From: Chitinophaga niastensis
GTDB lineage: Bacteria > Bacteroidota > Bacteroidia > Chitinophagales > Chitinophagaceae
Direction of reading: 5' to 3'
NCBI RefSeq assembly: GCF_003014755.1
Contig: NZ_PYAW01000001.1
Span: 1,488,001-1,552,000 of the forward strand
Length of the DNA: 64,000 bases
The notes beneath the pieces were generated by a model that saw only the letters and a program-made list of their open reading frames with translations, ran no database searches and was not told where the DNA came from. A program made the translations under genes and the position numbers. Within the stretch, counting starts at the first letter, position 1; the number at the start of each line of letters is the position of its first letter. Of this stretch, positions 27,904 through 36,537 are shown in pieces.

Positions 27904-28212
27904 TCAGCTGTTCAGCAAAGCGATGCAGCGATCAATTTCTTTGATATAATCATTGATCTTGCTGCGGATCTCCTTTTTGAAAGCCTCATCTTCTGTTGCT
28001 ATGGAGGTTCCTCCCTGGGCGGTAGACGCAATCTTCATTAACTGCAACCGGTCTTCCAACCCCTGTAATCCCTGTTGCTGCTGTTGCAGCTCCTGTTGTT
28101 GTATTTTAACTTCTTCTTTCAGCAATACATTCTCCGCCTGCAACTGCTGGTGTTTTTTTACCAGTAGCAGCAATTTCTCTTCTACGCGTTGAATGTATTG
28201 CTCTAAGACCAT
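27904..28212 (-). CDS. Small coiled-coil protein between pheT and zapA
   Basis: A 102-residue protein, almost entirely predicted coiled coil in its first two thirds (VEEKLLLLVKKHQQLQAENV, then a glutamine-rich stretch), followed by a short linker and a C-terminal helix NDYIKEIDRCIALLN. No enzyme motif. Co-transcription with zapA (16 nt gap) and the coiled-coil form suggest a divisome partner comparable in role to ZapB, but this is inference and sequence identity to ZapB is not evident. It starts 20 nt after the pheT stop. Confidence 0.78.
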   Translation of the reverse strand: MVLEQYIQRVEEKLLLLVKKHQQLQAENVLLKEEVKIQQQELQQQQQGLQGLEDRLQLMKIASTAQGGTSIATEDEAFKKEIRSKINDYIKEIDRCIALLNS

Positions 28213-28232
28213 AGTACTTTCGTAATTCGCAA

Positions 28233-30662
28233 TTATTTTCTGATTTCTGCCTGTAATTGCGTTTCAAATGTTTTAACCAGTTTGTCCATTACCCCGTCAA
28301 TCTCCTTGTCAGTAAGTGTTTTCTGGGTATCCAGGAAAGTAAAGCTCACGGCGTAAGATTTCTTATTGGTGCCCAGTTTTTCGCTTTCAAATACATCGAA
28401 GAGATTCACATTTTGCAACAAGGCAGATTTAACGCTGCGTGCTGCGCCTTCTACTGCTGCAAACTTCACCTGCTTGTCCAACACGAGTGCCAAATCGCGA
28501 CGTACTGCCGGGAAGCGGGGTATTTCTTTGTAAAAGTTATCACTTTTTTGCAAGAGTCCCAGTATTTTATCCCAATTGAAGGTAGCAAACCATACCGGTT
28601 GTTTAATATCAAACTGCTTGAGTTTCTGTGGCGTAACGCCGCCAAGGGTTACTACCACCTGGTTTTTTACCTTGATTTCCCATGCCGGTTGTAACCCCGG
28701 TTCAGTGCTTTCTGCCCAGGTGAGATTATTGTATCCCAGCTGTTTCAGGATATTGATCACAAAACCTTTCAGGAAATAGAAATCAACCGGACTGACTTTA
28801 TGCATCCAGGTCTCGGCTGTTTTTTTACCAGTAAGATAAAGTACCAGGTGATTGGTTTCACCATAGCCTTTTTCTTTTACAGAGTATGTTTTACCGTATT
28901 CAAAGAAGAAAAGGTCCTCGTTTTTACGGTTGAGGTTATACGAAATGCTTTCCAGCCCTGTTTCCAGCATGGATGGACGCATTACATCCAGTTCCACGGT
29001 CAGGCTGTTAATCATTTTCACCGTATGTTCCAGTACTTCCGGCGTAAAGTATTTGCTGTTGGTGATGGAGTTGGTGAAAATTTCATTGAAGCCGTTGGCA
29101 GCGAGGTAGTCGGCTGTTTTTTCCTTTACTCTTTCGGCATCCGGTTGTGCGGATAGGGCCGGAGAAATCATCACCCTGGAGGGGATCTCGATATTATCCA
29201 GTCCATCTATGCGCATTACTTCTTCTACCAGGTCGGCCGGCAGGCTGATGTCCGGTTTGCTGTATGGAACGGCTACACGCAGTCCTTCAGTGGATTCAGT
29301 CAGGATGTCGAAGCCCAGGCTGCGCAGAATATTCTTGATTTTGTCGGTAGGGTAGTTTGCACCACTGAGTTTACGGATATAGCTATACGTAGTTTCTACC
29401 TGCGTTTTTATTTTTACAGAGGGGTATACATCAATAATATCTGATGCTGCTTTACCGCCGGTGAGCTCACAAATGAGTACTGCCGCGCGTTGCAGGGCAA
29501 TTACCACATTGGAGATATCGACGCCTTTTTCAAAGCGGGAAGCCGCATCGGTACGCAAACCATGGCGGAAAGAGGTGGTACGGATACCGCCGGCGCTGAA
29601 GAGCGCACTTTCCAGGAAGATGTTTTGTGTAGTATCGGATACACCGGAATGCAGGCCGCCAAATACACCGGCTATGCACATGCCTTCACCGGCGCCGTTA
29701 CAGATCATCAGGTCTGTAGCGTCCAGTTTTCTTTCTTTGTCATCTAATGTTACAAAGGGAGTACCCTGTGGGAGATTTTTTACGACTACCGCATTGCCTT
29801 TTATCGCAGTAGTATCAAATGCATGCAGGGGTTGACCTGTTTCATGCAGGATGAAGTTGGTGATATCCACGATGTTGTTGATAGGACGAACACCAATGGC
29901 TACCAGCTTGGTTTTTAACCATTCCGGAGATGGAGCCACCTGTACACCGGTGATGCTGATACCACTGTAACGTGGGCATGCGTCGGTGTTTTCGATGGTA
30001 ACGCTGATGGGTAAAGGGGTGTCTGCTTTTGGCAGGGCCTTTATTTCCGGCAGTTGTACGGTGTATTTATGAGTATGTTCAATGTTATTAAGGAAGGCGC
30101 ATACATCTTTGGCTACACCGATGTGGCTCATCGCGTCCATGCGGTTTGGTGTCAGACCTATTTCGTAGATGAAGTCCTGTGCGGGTTTAAATACTTCACT
30201 GGCAGGAGTTCCGGGCTGCAGGGCAGCATCCAGTACCATGATGCCGTCATGGCTGTTGCCCAGGCCAATTTCATCTTCGGCGCAAATCATACCCTGGCTT
30301 TCTTCTCCACGGATCTTTGCTTTTTTCATGGTGAGCGGTTCACCACTGAGCGGGTAGATGGTTGCGCCAATAGGGGCTACCACTACTTTCTGGCCAATGG
30401 CTACATTAGGTGCGCCACATACAATATGGAGTGGTTCACCGTTGCCGGTGTTCACGGTGGTGAGTCTCAGTTTATCTGCATTGGGATGTTTCTCTGCTGT
30501 CAGTACTTCTCCGATCACCAACCCGGCCAGACTTCCTTTTACTGCTTCAAATTTCTCCAGGCTTTCCACTTCCAGGCCTATTCTGGTTAAAATGGTGGAC
30601 AGCTCCTCCGGTGTAGGCTTCACCGGTAAATAATCACATAGCCAGTTGTATGAAATCGTCAT
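28233..30662 (-). CDS. pheT: Phenylalanyl-tRNA synthetase beta chain
   Basis: An 809-residue PheT of the bacterial long form. Domains in order: N-terminal B1, an EMAP-type tRNA-binding OB fold (about 40-150, LVIGEVLTAEKHPNADKLRLTTVN), B3/B4 (including TPNRMDAMSHIGVA and DITNFILHETGQPLHAFD), B5 (about 400-475), the catalytic-like core and a C-terminal anticodon-binding FDX-ACB domain (RFPAVRRDLALVLDK). The start at 30662 (MTISYNWLCDYLP) is the canonical one, and a Met 13 codons upstream is not conserved-looking. It charges tRNA-Phe together with PheS, which is not adjacent. It heads the leftward set running towards rny. Confidence 0.95.
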   Translation of the reverse strand: MTISYNWLCDYLPVKPTPEELSTILTRIGLEVESLEKFEAVKGSLAGLVIGEVLTAEKHPNADKLRLTTVNTGNGEPLHIVCGAPNVAIGQKVVVAPIGATIYPLSGEPLTMKKAKIRGEESQGMICAEDEIGLGNSHDGIMVLDAALQPGTPASEVFKPAQDFIYEIGLTPNRMDAMSHIGVAKDVCAFLNNIEHTHKYTVQLPEIKALPKADTPLPISVTIENTDACPRYSGISITGVQVAPSPEWLKTKLVAIGVRPINNIVDITNFILHETGQPLHAFDTTAIKGNAVVVKNLPQGTPFVTLDDKERKLDATDLMICNGAGEGMCIAGVFGGLHSGVSDTTQNIFLESALFSAGGIRTTSFRHGLRTDAASRFEKGVDISNVVIALQRAAVLICELTGGKAASDIIDVYPSVKIKTQVETTYSYIRKLSGANYPTDKIKNILRSLGFDILTESTEGLRVAVPYSKPDISLPADLVEEVMRIDGLDNIEIPSRVMISPALSAQPDAERVKEKTADYLAANGFNEIFTNSITNSKYFTPEVLEHTVKMINSLTVELDVMRPSMLETGLESISYNLNRKNEDLFFFEYGKTYSVKEKGYGETNHLVLYLTGKKTAETWMHKVSPVDFYFLKGFVINILKQLGYNNLTWAESTEPGLQPAWEIKVKNQVVVTLGGVTPQKLKQFDIKQPVWFATFNWDKILGLLQKSDNFYKEIPRFPAVRRDLALVLDKQVKFAAVEGAARSVKSALLQNVNLFDVFESEKLGTNKKSYAVSFTFLDTQKTLTDKEIDGVMDKLVKTFETQLQAEIRK

Positions 30663-30728
30663 TTGTCTGCTCGGTTTATATAAGTGGCGTAAAGTTAACA
30701 ACTAGAATTGATTTTCAGGCTTTGCGGC

Positions 30729-31000
30729 TTATCCACTTTGGATCTTTGTGTTTAAAAATATCTCAAAACCGCCATGGTGCGCCCTTTTCGCAGTATGTGG
30801 AAAATCTTTTTGCACAATGTGTGTGAATAATCGGACCTTCGCAAGGGATTTTCTGATATTTTAGTGGATAACCATAGCACAGTCAGTGGATAACTGACAT
30901 TTTGCTGGTGGATAACCTGTGTATGAAGCTTAATAAATTTAGTGAGCAAAGGAGGGAGGTTAATTAAAAAAATGCCTTTACCTTAGTTTGTACGGCTTGC
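30729..31000. other. Array of DnaA-box-like sites (candidate oriC or DnaA-controlled region)
   Basis: Seven 9-mers fit TTWTNCACA fully or with one mismatch. Full matches: 30796-30804 (minus, TTTTCCACA), 30808-30816 (plus, TTTTGCACA), 30822-30830 (minus, TTATTCACA). One mismatch in the last base: 30729-30737 (plus), 30863-30871, 30885-30893 and 30907-30915 (all minus). The last three are spaced exactly 22 bp, two helical turns. A weaker eighth lies at 30918-30926. AT-rich sequence follows (30930-30972 and again 31100-31125). Genes on each side point away. It lies in the 472-nt gap between pheT and dnaB, which holds no other gene. Confidence 0.6.
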
Positions 31001-31134
31001 AAAAGTTTACAATTTCTTAAAGTAGCTATCACCTACAGAATTCGGGAATAAATGCAGATATCGATTGTAAAAACAACTGAAAAGGCCCATTGACAGTAAC
31101 CTTTTATTAACTTTTTTTAATACACTAACCATAA

Positions 31135-32703
31135 ATGGATCTCAATCTTAAGAAGGACCGCAATGTGCGTAGAAAACCGTCCATTGAGGTGTCGTCCTTG
31201 GTGTATGGCAAGATACCACCACAGGCTAAAGAATTGGAAGAAGCTGTTTTGGGAGCCGTAATGCTTGAAAAAGGAGCTTTTGACTCCGTAATTGAGATAT
31301 TGAAAGGAGAGTGTTTTTATGTAGAAGCACACCAGATTATTTTTGGCGCCATGACAAGACTGGCGGCAAAGTCAATGCCGGTAGATATCCTCACTGTTAC
31401 AGAAGAACTCAAATCTATGGGTTCTCTTGAACAGATTGGTGGTCCATTTACCGTCATGAAGCTTACTAACATGGTGGTGTCTTCAGCTAATATTGAAGCA
31501 CATGCACGTATTATCCTGCAGAAATTTATTCAGCGTGAACTGATTCGTATCTCCGGTGAAATCCTCACGGATTCTTACGAAGACACGGCCGATGTATTTG
31601 ATCTGCTGGATAGTGCTGAATCCAAATTGTTTGAGGTAACCAATAATCACCTTCGTAAAAACTACGACTCTATCGATCGCATATTGGTAAATACCATGAA
31701 ACGTATCGAAGACCTGCGTAACAAGGGAGATGATATTACCGGGGTGCCTTCCGGATTCCCTTCACTGGACAGGGTTACCTATGGCTGGCAGTCTACGGAT
31801 CTGATCATCATAGCAGCACGTCCTTCTGTGGGTAAAACCGCCTTTGCGCTGAACCTGGCGCGTAATGCGGCACTTCACCCCCGCTTCCCGAAAGGAGCAG
31901 CGGTATTCTCATTGGAAATGTCCTCCGGCCAGATTGTACAACGTATACTCTCCGCCGAGTCAGAAATAAAGCTGGAAAAGATTTCCCGCGGTAAGCTGGA
32001 AGAATATGAAATGAAGAAGCTGATGACGCATGGTATTGAACGCCTGGCGAAAGCGCCTATCTTCATTGATGATACCCCGGCACTCAACATTTTTGAACTT
32101 CGTGCCAAGTGCCGCCGGCTGGTGCACAATCACGGTGTAGGTGTTATCATCATTGACTACCTGCAGCTGATGAGTGGCAGTGGTGATGGTCGCGGAACGA
32201 ACCGTGAACAGGAGATCAGTAAAATTTCCCGTGATCTGAAAGGGCTTGCAAAAGAGTTGCAGGTACCGGTGATCGCCCTGTCGCAGTTGAGTCGTGATGT
32301 GGAAAAACGTAAAGATGGTAACAAGATGCCGCAGCTGAGTGATCTCCGTGAATCGGGTGCCATTGAGCAGGATGCGGACATGGTAATGTTCCTCTATCGT
32401 CCGGAATATTATGAAATTAACACCAATGAAATGGGCGAATCCAATAAAGGTGAAACCCACGTTCGTATAGCCAAACACCGTAATGGTCAGCTGGATACCA
32501 TCAAACTCAGAGCTGTATTGGAATACCAGCGCTTCGAAGATGATGGCAGCCTCGAAAACCCTGGTGGTGGCAGTCCTTTCGCAGGTATCAATCGTCCGCA
32601 GCAAGGCGGCGGTGGTAACGACGAAGCGAAGCTGTACATCCAGAAAGGGTCCAAGATGAATGATATGAACTTCGACGAGGGATTTGAAGATGCACCATTT
32701 TAG
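31135..32703 (+). CDS. dnaB: Replicative DNA helicase DnaB
   Basis: A 522-residue DnaB. The N-terminal helical domain (about 28-130, PPQAKELEEAVLGAVMLEKG) mediates hexamer and primase contacts. The RecA-like motor has Walker A ARPSVGKTA (228-236), Walker B VIIIDYLQL (Asp341), the LSQLSRDVEKR segment and the AKHRNG segment near the arginine finger. It unwinds the fork during chromosome replication. A glycine/asparagine-rich acidic C-terminal tail (about 460-522) extends past the motor. No intein is present. It diverges from pheT across the DnaA-box array, which could regulate it or use it. Its terminator is at 32725. Confidence 0.96.
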   Translation: MDLNLKKDRNVRRKPSIEVSSLVYGKIPPQAKELEEAVLGAVMLEKGAFDSVIEILKGECFYVEAHQIIFGAMTRLAAKSMPVDILTVTEELKSMGSLEQIGGPFTVMKLTNMVVSSANIEAHARIILQKFIQRELIRISGEILTDSYEDTADVFDLLDSAESKLFEVTNNHLRKNYDSIDRILVNTMKRIEDLRNKGDDITGVPSGFPSLDRVTYGWQSTDLIIIAARPSVGKTAFALNLARNAALHPRFPKGAAVFSLEMSSGQIVQRILSAESEIKLEKISRGKLEEYEMKKLMTHGIERLAKAPIFIDDTPALNIFELRAKCRRLVHNHGVGVIIIDYLQLMSGSGDGRGTNREQEISKISRDLKGLAKELQVPVIALSQLSRDVEKRKDGNKMPQLSDLRESGAIEQDADMVMFLYRPEYYEINTNEMGESNKGETHVRIAKHRNGQLDTIKLRAVLEYQRFEDDGSLENPGGGSPFAGINRPQQGGGGNDEAKLYIQKGSKMNDMNFDEGFEDAPF

Positions 32704-32724
32704 CGCATAAAAATATTGCACCTA

Positions 32725-32757
32725 AAAGCCGGCATCGAATGATCGCCGGCTTTTTTT
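32725..32757 (+). terminator. Terminator of dnaB
   Basis: Stem AAAGCCGGC (32725-32733) with GCCGGCTTT (32745-32753), 11-nt loop, T7 tail. Confidence 0.88.
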
Positions 32758-32763
32758 GTTTTA

Positions 32764-32869
32764 CTCCCGATTAGACTGATTATGCTGATTACCCCGATTT
32801 TATTTTGAAAGATTTTAAAAGGATAAAAAATAGAATCGGGGTAATCAGCATAATCAGTCTAATCGGGAG
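32764..32869. repeat. 40-bp inverted repeat between dnaB and the MATE gene
   Basis: Arms 32764-32803 and 32830-32869 pair with one mismatch. Words: CTCCCGATTAGACTGATTATG, CTGATTACCCCGATTTTAT. The right arm lies in an open frame that runs into the MATE gene, which explains a spurious N-terminal extension of that gene. Confidence 0.88.
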
Positions 32870-32894
32870 CAAGAAAATTCTAACAGAACAATCA

Positions 32895-34241
32895 ATGAAA
32901 CAGCTGTACGTAAAATACAAAGGTCATTATAAAGACAACTTTAGTTTAGCCTACCCCGTAGTCATTTCCCAGTTAGGACATACCCTGGTGGGATTATCAG
33001 ATAGTATTATTATAGGACATACCGGCAAAGTGCCGCTGGCTGCGGTTTCGCTGGGCAATAGCCTGTTTACCGTTTTTATGGTAGCAGGTATAGGTATGTC
33101 ATACGGACTTACCCCACTCATCGCACAGGAAAATGGCCGGGGTAATAAAAACGCGATCGGACATTTATTGAGTCATAGTCTCATTATCAATATGGTGGTG
33201 GGCGTATTGTTATCTGCCTTTATTTATTGGGGTAGCAGCCATTTATCGCTGCTCCGGCAGGAAGGGGATGTAGTGGAAAAAGCGATCCCTTTTCTTCGTT
33301 ACCTGGGCTTCTCTTTTATTCCACTGATGCTGTTCCTGTCTTTCAAACAATTTGCCGAAGGCCTGGGCTTCACACGGCAGGCCATGAACATCAGTATTAT
33401 AGGTAATGTGATCAATATTCTGATTGGTATTACGCTGGTATACGGCCTGTTCGGCTTTCCGCGTATGGGCGTGATAGGCGTGGGTATTGCCACTTTTATC
33501 GATCGGTTGATCATGGGTATTACCATGGCTTTTTATGTATTACGTGCCCCGCGTTTTAAGCCTTATCTGCAATCATTTGGGTTTAAAGAGCTGAAAGCAT
33601 CGGCTATAAAAAAGATACTGGGTATCGGTACGCCGGTAGCTATGCAATATCTTTTTGAAGTAAGTGCCTTTAGTGGAGCTGCTATCATGGTAGGCTGGAT
33701 GGGCGCTGCGGAGTTAGCCGCACATCAGATTGCACTGAGTTTAGCCGCCATGACTTATATGATGGCGAGCGGAATTTCTGCAGCTGCAGGTATTAAAAGC
33801 GGTAATAATTTTGGTAAGAAAGATTTTAGAGAATTACGTTTATCAGCCATTGCGAGTTACCACATGGTGCTGTTGCTGATGGGCGGTGCTGCCTTGTTAT
33901 TCACGGTGGGCAATCACCTGCTCCCATCCTTTTATATCCAGGACCCGCAGGTGATACAGATAGCTTCACAGCTGCTGATCATTGCTGCTTTCTTCCAGTT
34001 ATTTGATGGCATGCAGGTAGTAGGATTAGGTATTCTTCGTGGCCTCGGGGATGTACGTGTACCTACCATGATTACAATGGTGGCCTATTGGATAATTGGT
34101 ATTCCATTGGGTTATCTGTTGGGTATAAAAATGGGTTATGGCGTACAGGGCGTGTGGTGGGCGCTGCTATTAGGTTTGCTGGTAGCATCGGTGTTATTGT
34201 TTATCAGGTTTCATATCAAAACAAAGAAACTGGCGTTGTAA
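32895..34241 (+). CDS. MATE family multidrug/toxin exporter
   Basis: A 448-residue membrane protein with about 12 helices in two homologous halves, typical of MATE (NorM-like) cation-coupled efflux pumps: SLAYPVVISQLGHTLVGLSDSIIIGHTG near the start and GTPVAMQYLFEVSAFSGAAIMVGWMGAAELAAHQIAL at the second half. I chose ATG 32895 because the open frame upstream (from TTG 32805) is encoded by the inverted-repeat element. The substrate is unknown. The 3' end overlaps the -33 element of the rsmE promoter. Confidence 0.9.
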   Translation: MKQLYVKYKGHYKDNFSLAYPVVISQLGHTLVGLSDSIIIGHTGKVPLAAVSLGNSLFTVFMVAGIGMSYGLTPLIAQENGRGNKNAIGHLLSHSLIINMVVGVLLSAFIYWGSSHLSLLRQEGDVVEKAIPFLRYLGFSFIPLMLFLSFKQFAEGLGFTRQAMNISIIGNVINILIGITLVYGLFGFPRMGVIGVGIATFIDRLIMGITMAFYVLRAPRFKPYLQSFGFKELKASAIKKILGIGTPVAMQYLFEVSAFSGAAIMVGWMGAAELAAHQIALSLAAMTYMMASGISAAAGIKSGNNFGKKDFRELRLSAIASYHMVLLLMGGAALLFTVGNHLLPSFYIQDPQVIQIASQLLIIAAFFQLFDGMQVVGLGILRGLGDVRVPTMITMVAYWIIGIPLGYLLGIKMGYGVQGVWWALLLGLLVASVLLFIRFHIKTKKLAL

Positions 34242-34267
34242 AATCATAAAAATCACCGTTAACTTTG
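34236..34267 (+). promoter_or_regulatory. rsmE promoter immediately before the ATG
   Basis: TTG at 34236-34238, 21 nt, then TAACTTTG at 34260-34267, an exact TAnnTTTG. The ATG at 34274 is only 6 nt further, so transcription should begin at or next to the start codon, giving a leaderless or nearly leaderless mRNA. Confidence 0.6.
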
Positions 34268-34273
34268 CGCCTT

Positions 34274-34981
34274 ATGGACTTGCCTGTTTTTTACGCTCCG
34301 GACATACAGCCAGCTGCGGCTACATATACCATGAATGAGGATACGTCTAAATATTGTATCCAGGTACTTCGCCATGAAAAAGGCGACCAGGTGTTGCTGG
34401 CAGATGGCCGTGGGCATAAGTTTACTGCTGAAATTACAGATGATAACCGCAAAAAATGTGTGGTAAAGATTACGCAATGCGAAACAGTGCCGCCGCCTTC
34501 GCGGGCACTTCGTATAGCCATCTCTTTTACAAAAAATGCTTCGCGGATAGAATGGTTTCTGGAAAAAGCTACTGAAATCGGGATACAAACCATTATCCCA
34601 TTGGTGAGTCAGCGCACGGAAAAAGAAAAGATAAAGGCAGAGCGGCTACAAAATATACTCGTGTCGGCCATGTTACAATCACAGCAGTTTTATTTGCCGG
34701 AACTACAGGAACCACAGGCATTTGATAAGTTGGTGAAAAATAATAAGGACGCGCAGCAATTAATTGCGCACTGTTTGCCGGAACAGAAAAAGGAACTGCA
34801 ACATACAATGCAGGGCGGAAAAGATACTTTGATATTGATAGGTCCTGAAGGGGATTTTACACCGGAAGAGATCAAACTGGCGCTGGATCAGGGTTTTGAG
34901 CCTGTGTCGCTGGGCAATACCCGTTTGCGTACAGAAACCGCCGGAATGGTGGCGGTGACGATTATGAATATGGTGCAATAA
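34274..34981 (+). CDS. rsmE: 16S rRNA (uracil-1498-N3)-methyltransferase
   Basis: A 235-residue RsmE of the SPOUT class. An N-terminal PUA-like RNA-binding domain (YCIQVLRHEKGDQVLLADGRG) precedes the trefoil-knot catalytic domain with EWFLEKATEIGIQTIIPL, LIGPEGDFTPEEI and the C-terminal knot segment SLGNTRLRTETAGMVAV. It methylates U1498 in the ribosomal decoding region using S-adenosylmethionine. The ATG at 34274 is chosen over a TTG 9 nt upstream that lies in the promoter -7 box. The stop TAA is the first three bases of a 141-bp inverted-repeat arm. Confidence 0.92.
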   Translation: MDLPVFYAPDIQPAAATYTMNEDTSKYCIQVLRHEKGDQVLLADGRGHKFTAEITDDNRKKCVVKITQCETVPPPSRALRIAISFTKNASRIEWFLEKATEIGIQTIIPLVSQRTEKEKIKAERLQNILVSAMLQSQQFYLPELQEPQAFDKLVKNNKDAQQLIAHCLPEQKKELQHTMQGGKDTLILIGPEGDFTPEEIKLALDQGFEPVSLGNTRLRTETAGMVAVTIMNMVQ

Positions 34982-35352
34982 TTGTCTTTCTCCCGATTAG
35001 ACTGATTATGCTGATTACCCTGATTTTATTTTTTTGATTATAAAAAGATTAGCGAAGATTAATATTATCTGAACCAGGATTTTTAGGATTGAATGGATTA
35101 CCCTGATGGGTGTTATGTTGTTTGAAACATTTCATTACATCATATAAAATAAAAATAAGAAGAGAAAGTCAGAAGATTCCTGACTTTCTCTTCTTATTTA
35201 CAATATTGGATAACATAACACCCATCAGGGTAATCCATTCAATCCTAAAAATCCTGGTTCAGATAATATTAATCTTCGCTAATCTTTTTATAATCAAAAA
35301 AATAAAATCAGGGTAATCAGCATAATCAGTCTAATCGGGAGAAAGACAATTA
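34979..35352. repeat. Giant stop-to-stop inverted repeat (141-bp perfect arms)
   Basis: Arms 34979-35119 and 35212-35352 are perfect reverse complements over 141 nt, checked base by base. The arms begin exactly with the TAA stops of rsmE (plus) and pyrD (minus). The 92-nt spacer contains a second perfect hairpin, 20-bp stem 35153-35172 with 35180-35199 and a 7-nt loop. The whole 368-nt gap between these convergent genes is this structure. Its modules recur at 11817, 20205, 32764 and 58621. Confidence 0.95.
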
Positions 35353-36375
35353 CTGCCGCAACCCTGCGCAAATTTGCTTCACAATAGTAGGCCCTTCGTA
35401 AATAAAACCGGTGTATACCTGTACCAGTGAAGCGCCTGCATCCAGTTTTTCCTGTGCATCAGCTGCTGTAAAAATGCCGCCTACAGCAATAATTGGAATG
35501 CTGCCTTTGCTATGGGTGTGGATATAACGAATTACTTCGGTTGCTTTTCGTTTTACGGGAAGGCCGCTCAAACCGCCGGCACCAATGTCATTCACTTCTG
35601 TCACAGGCGTTTTTAACCCTTCCCGGCTGATAGTGGTATTGGTGGCTACAATCCCAGCCAGCTTTGTTTCCTGAACAATTTCGATGATATCATCGAGTTG
35701 TTCAGTGGTGAGGTCCGGCGCTATTTTAAGTAAGATCGGTTTCTGTTTAGGTTTTTGAGTATTCAGTATTTGCAGGTGATTAAGGAGTTGCTTTAACGGC
35801 TCTTTTTCCTGTAATGCCCGGAGGTTGGGCGTATTGGGAGAGCTTACATTTACTACAAAATAATCTACTACCTCATAGAGCGCATGAAAACATTTTTCGT
35901 AGTCGCTGACAGCTTCTTCATTAGAGGTTACTTTGTTTTTTCCGATGTTCCCACCTACTATGATGTTGGATTTTTTACGTTGCAGGCGTTTGGCAGCAGC
36001 TGTTGCCCCTTCGTTGTTAAAACCCATGCGGTTAATCAGCGCTTTGTCGGCAGGCAGGCGAAACAGGCGTGGCTGCTCGTTTCCTGGCTGTGGCATTGGG
36101 GTAACGGTACCTATCTCCACAAATCCAAAACCAAGACAGGCCAGTTCATCGATGTACTTTGCATCTTTGTCAAAACCGGCTGCCAGCCCTACCGGGTTGG
36201 AAAAATGAAGCCCAAACAGCTCCCGTTCCAGTCCCTTGGTTTTTACGCCGCAAAAGGCATTTAAAATTGTCTTGCCCAAAGGCAGCGCGTATATTGTCTT
36301 CATACCACGCATTACGCTGTGGTGAATGTTTTCCGGCGGATAGCGGAAAAGGAAATTTTTTATCAGGTTGTACAT
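35350..36375 (-). CDS. pyrD: Quinone-dependent dihydroorotate dehydrogenase (class 2)
   Basis: A 341-residue class 2 PyrD. The N-terminal amphipathic segment ([22 protein letters not shown]) associates with the membrane. FMN and substrate motifs: [52 protein letters not shown] (containing the catalytic-base Ser), [16 protein letters not shown] and a late [10 protein letters not shown] phosphate-binding segment. It oxidises dihydroorotate in pyrimidine synthesis and passes electrons to quinone. The ATG is 8 nt from a TATCTTTG -7 element (36384-36391), suggesting a nearly leaderless mRNA. The stop is part of the giant inverted repeat. Confidence 0.95.
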   Translation of the reverse strand: MYNLIKNFLFRYPPENIHHSVMRGMKTIYALPLGKTILNAFCGVKTKGLERELFGLHFSNPVGLAAGFDKDAKYIDELACLGFGFVEIGTVTPMPQPGNEQPRLFRLPADKALINRMGFNNEGATAAAKRLQRKKSNIIVGGNIGKNKVTSNEEAVSDYEKCFHALYEVVDYFVVNVSSPNTPNLRALQEKEPLKQLLNHLQILNTQKPKQKPILLKIAPDLTTEQLDDIIEIVQETKLAGIVATNTTISREGLKTPVTEVNDIGAGGLSGLPVKRKATEVIRYIHTHSKGSIPIIAVGGIFTAADAQEKLDAGASLVQVYTGFIYEGPTIVKQICAGLRQ

Positions 36376-36383
36376 TGCGGCAA

Positions 36384-36528
36384 CAAAGATAACTATGATT
36401 TATGTGATTTATATGATTCTCCTGATTTGCGAAAATGAGGTAGGATAATGATTCAATATCACTAACCGAATCTTAATATTCGCTCATCAGGAGAATCATA
36501 TAAATCACATAAATCATAGTTATATTTG
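36384..36528. promoter_or_regulatory. Symmetric divergent promoter region of pyrD and the ECF sigma gene
   Basis: A 38-bp perfect inverted repeat (36389-36426 with 36486-36523) ends inside the -7 boxes of both promoters: TATCTTTG for pyrD (36384-36391, minus) and TATATTTG for the sigma gene (36521-36528, plus). The start codons lie 8 and 9 nt beyond. No clear TTG -33 element is seen for either. Words ATGATTTATGTGATTTATATG and ATTCTCCTGAT resemble the outer part of the 20205-20480 repeat. Confidence 0.7.
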
Positions 36529-36537
36529 CGCTTCATC

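Noticed and set aside
31960..32721. 253-codon open frame on the minus strand inside dnaB
   Set aside because: Long but antisense to a highly conserved gene, with unnatural Thr/Phe/Ile-rich sequence and no motif. Treated as a shadow of dnaB codon use.
32805..32894. N-terminal extension of the MATE protein
   Set aside because: The extra 30 codons begin at TTG and are encoded by the right arm of an inverted-repeat element. The conserved start is ATG 32895.
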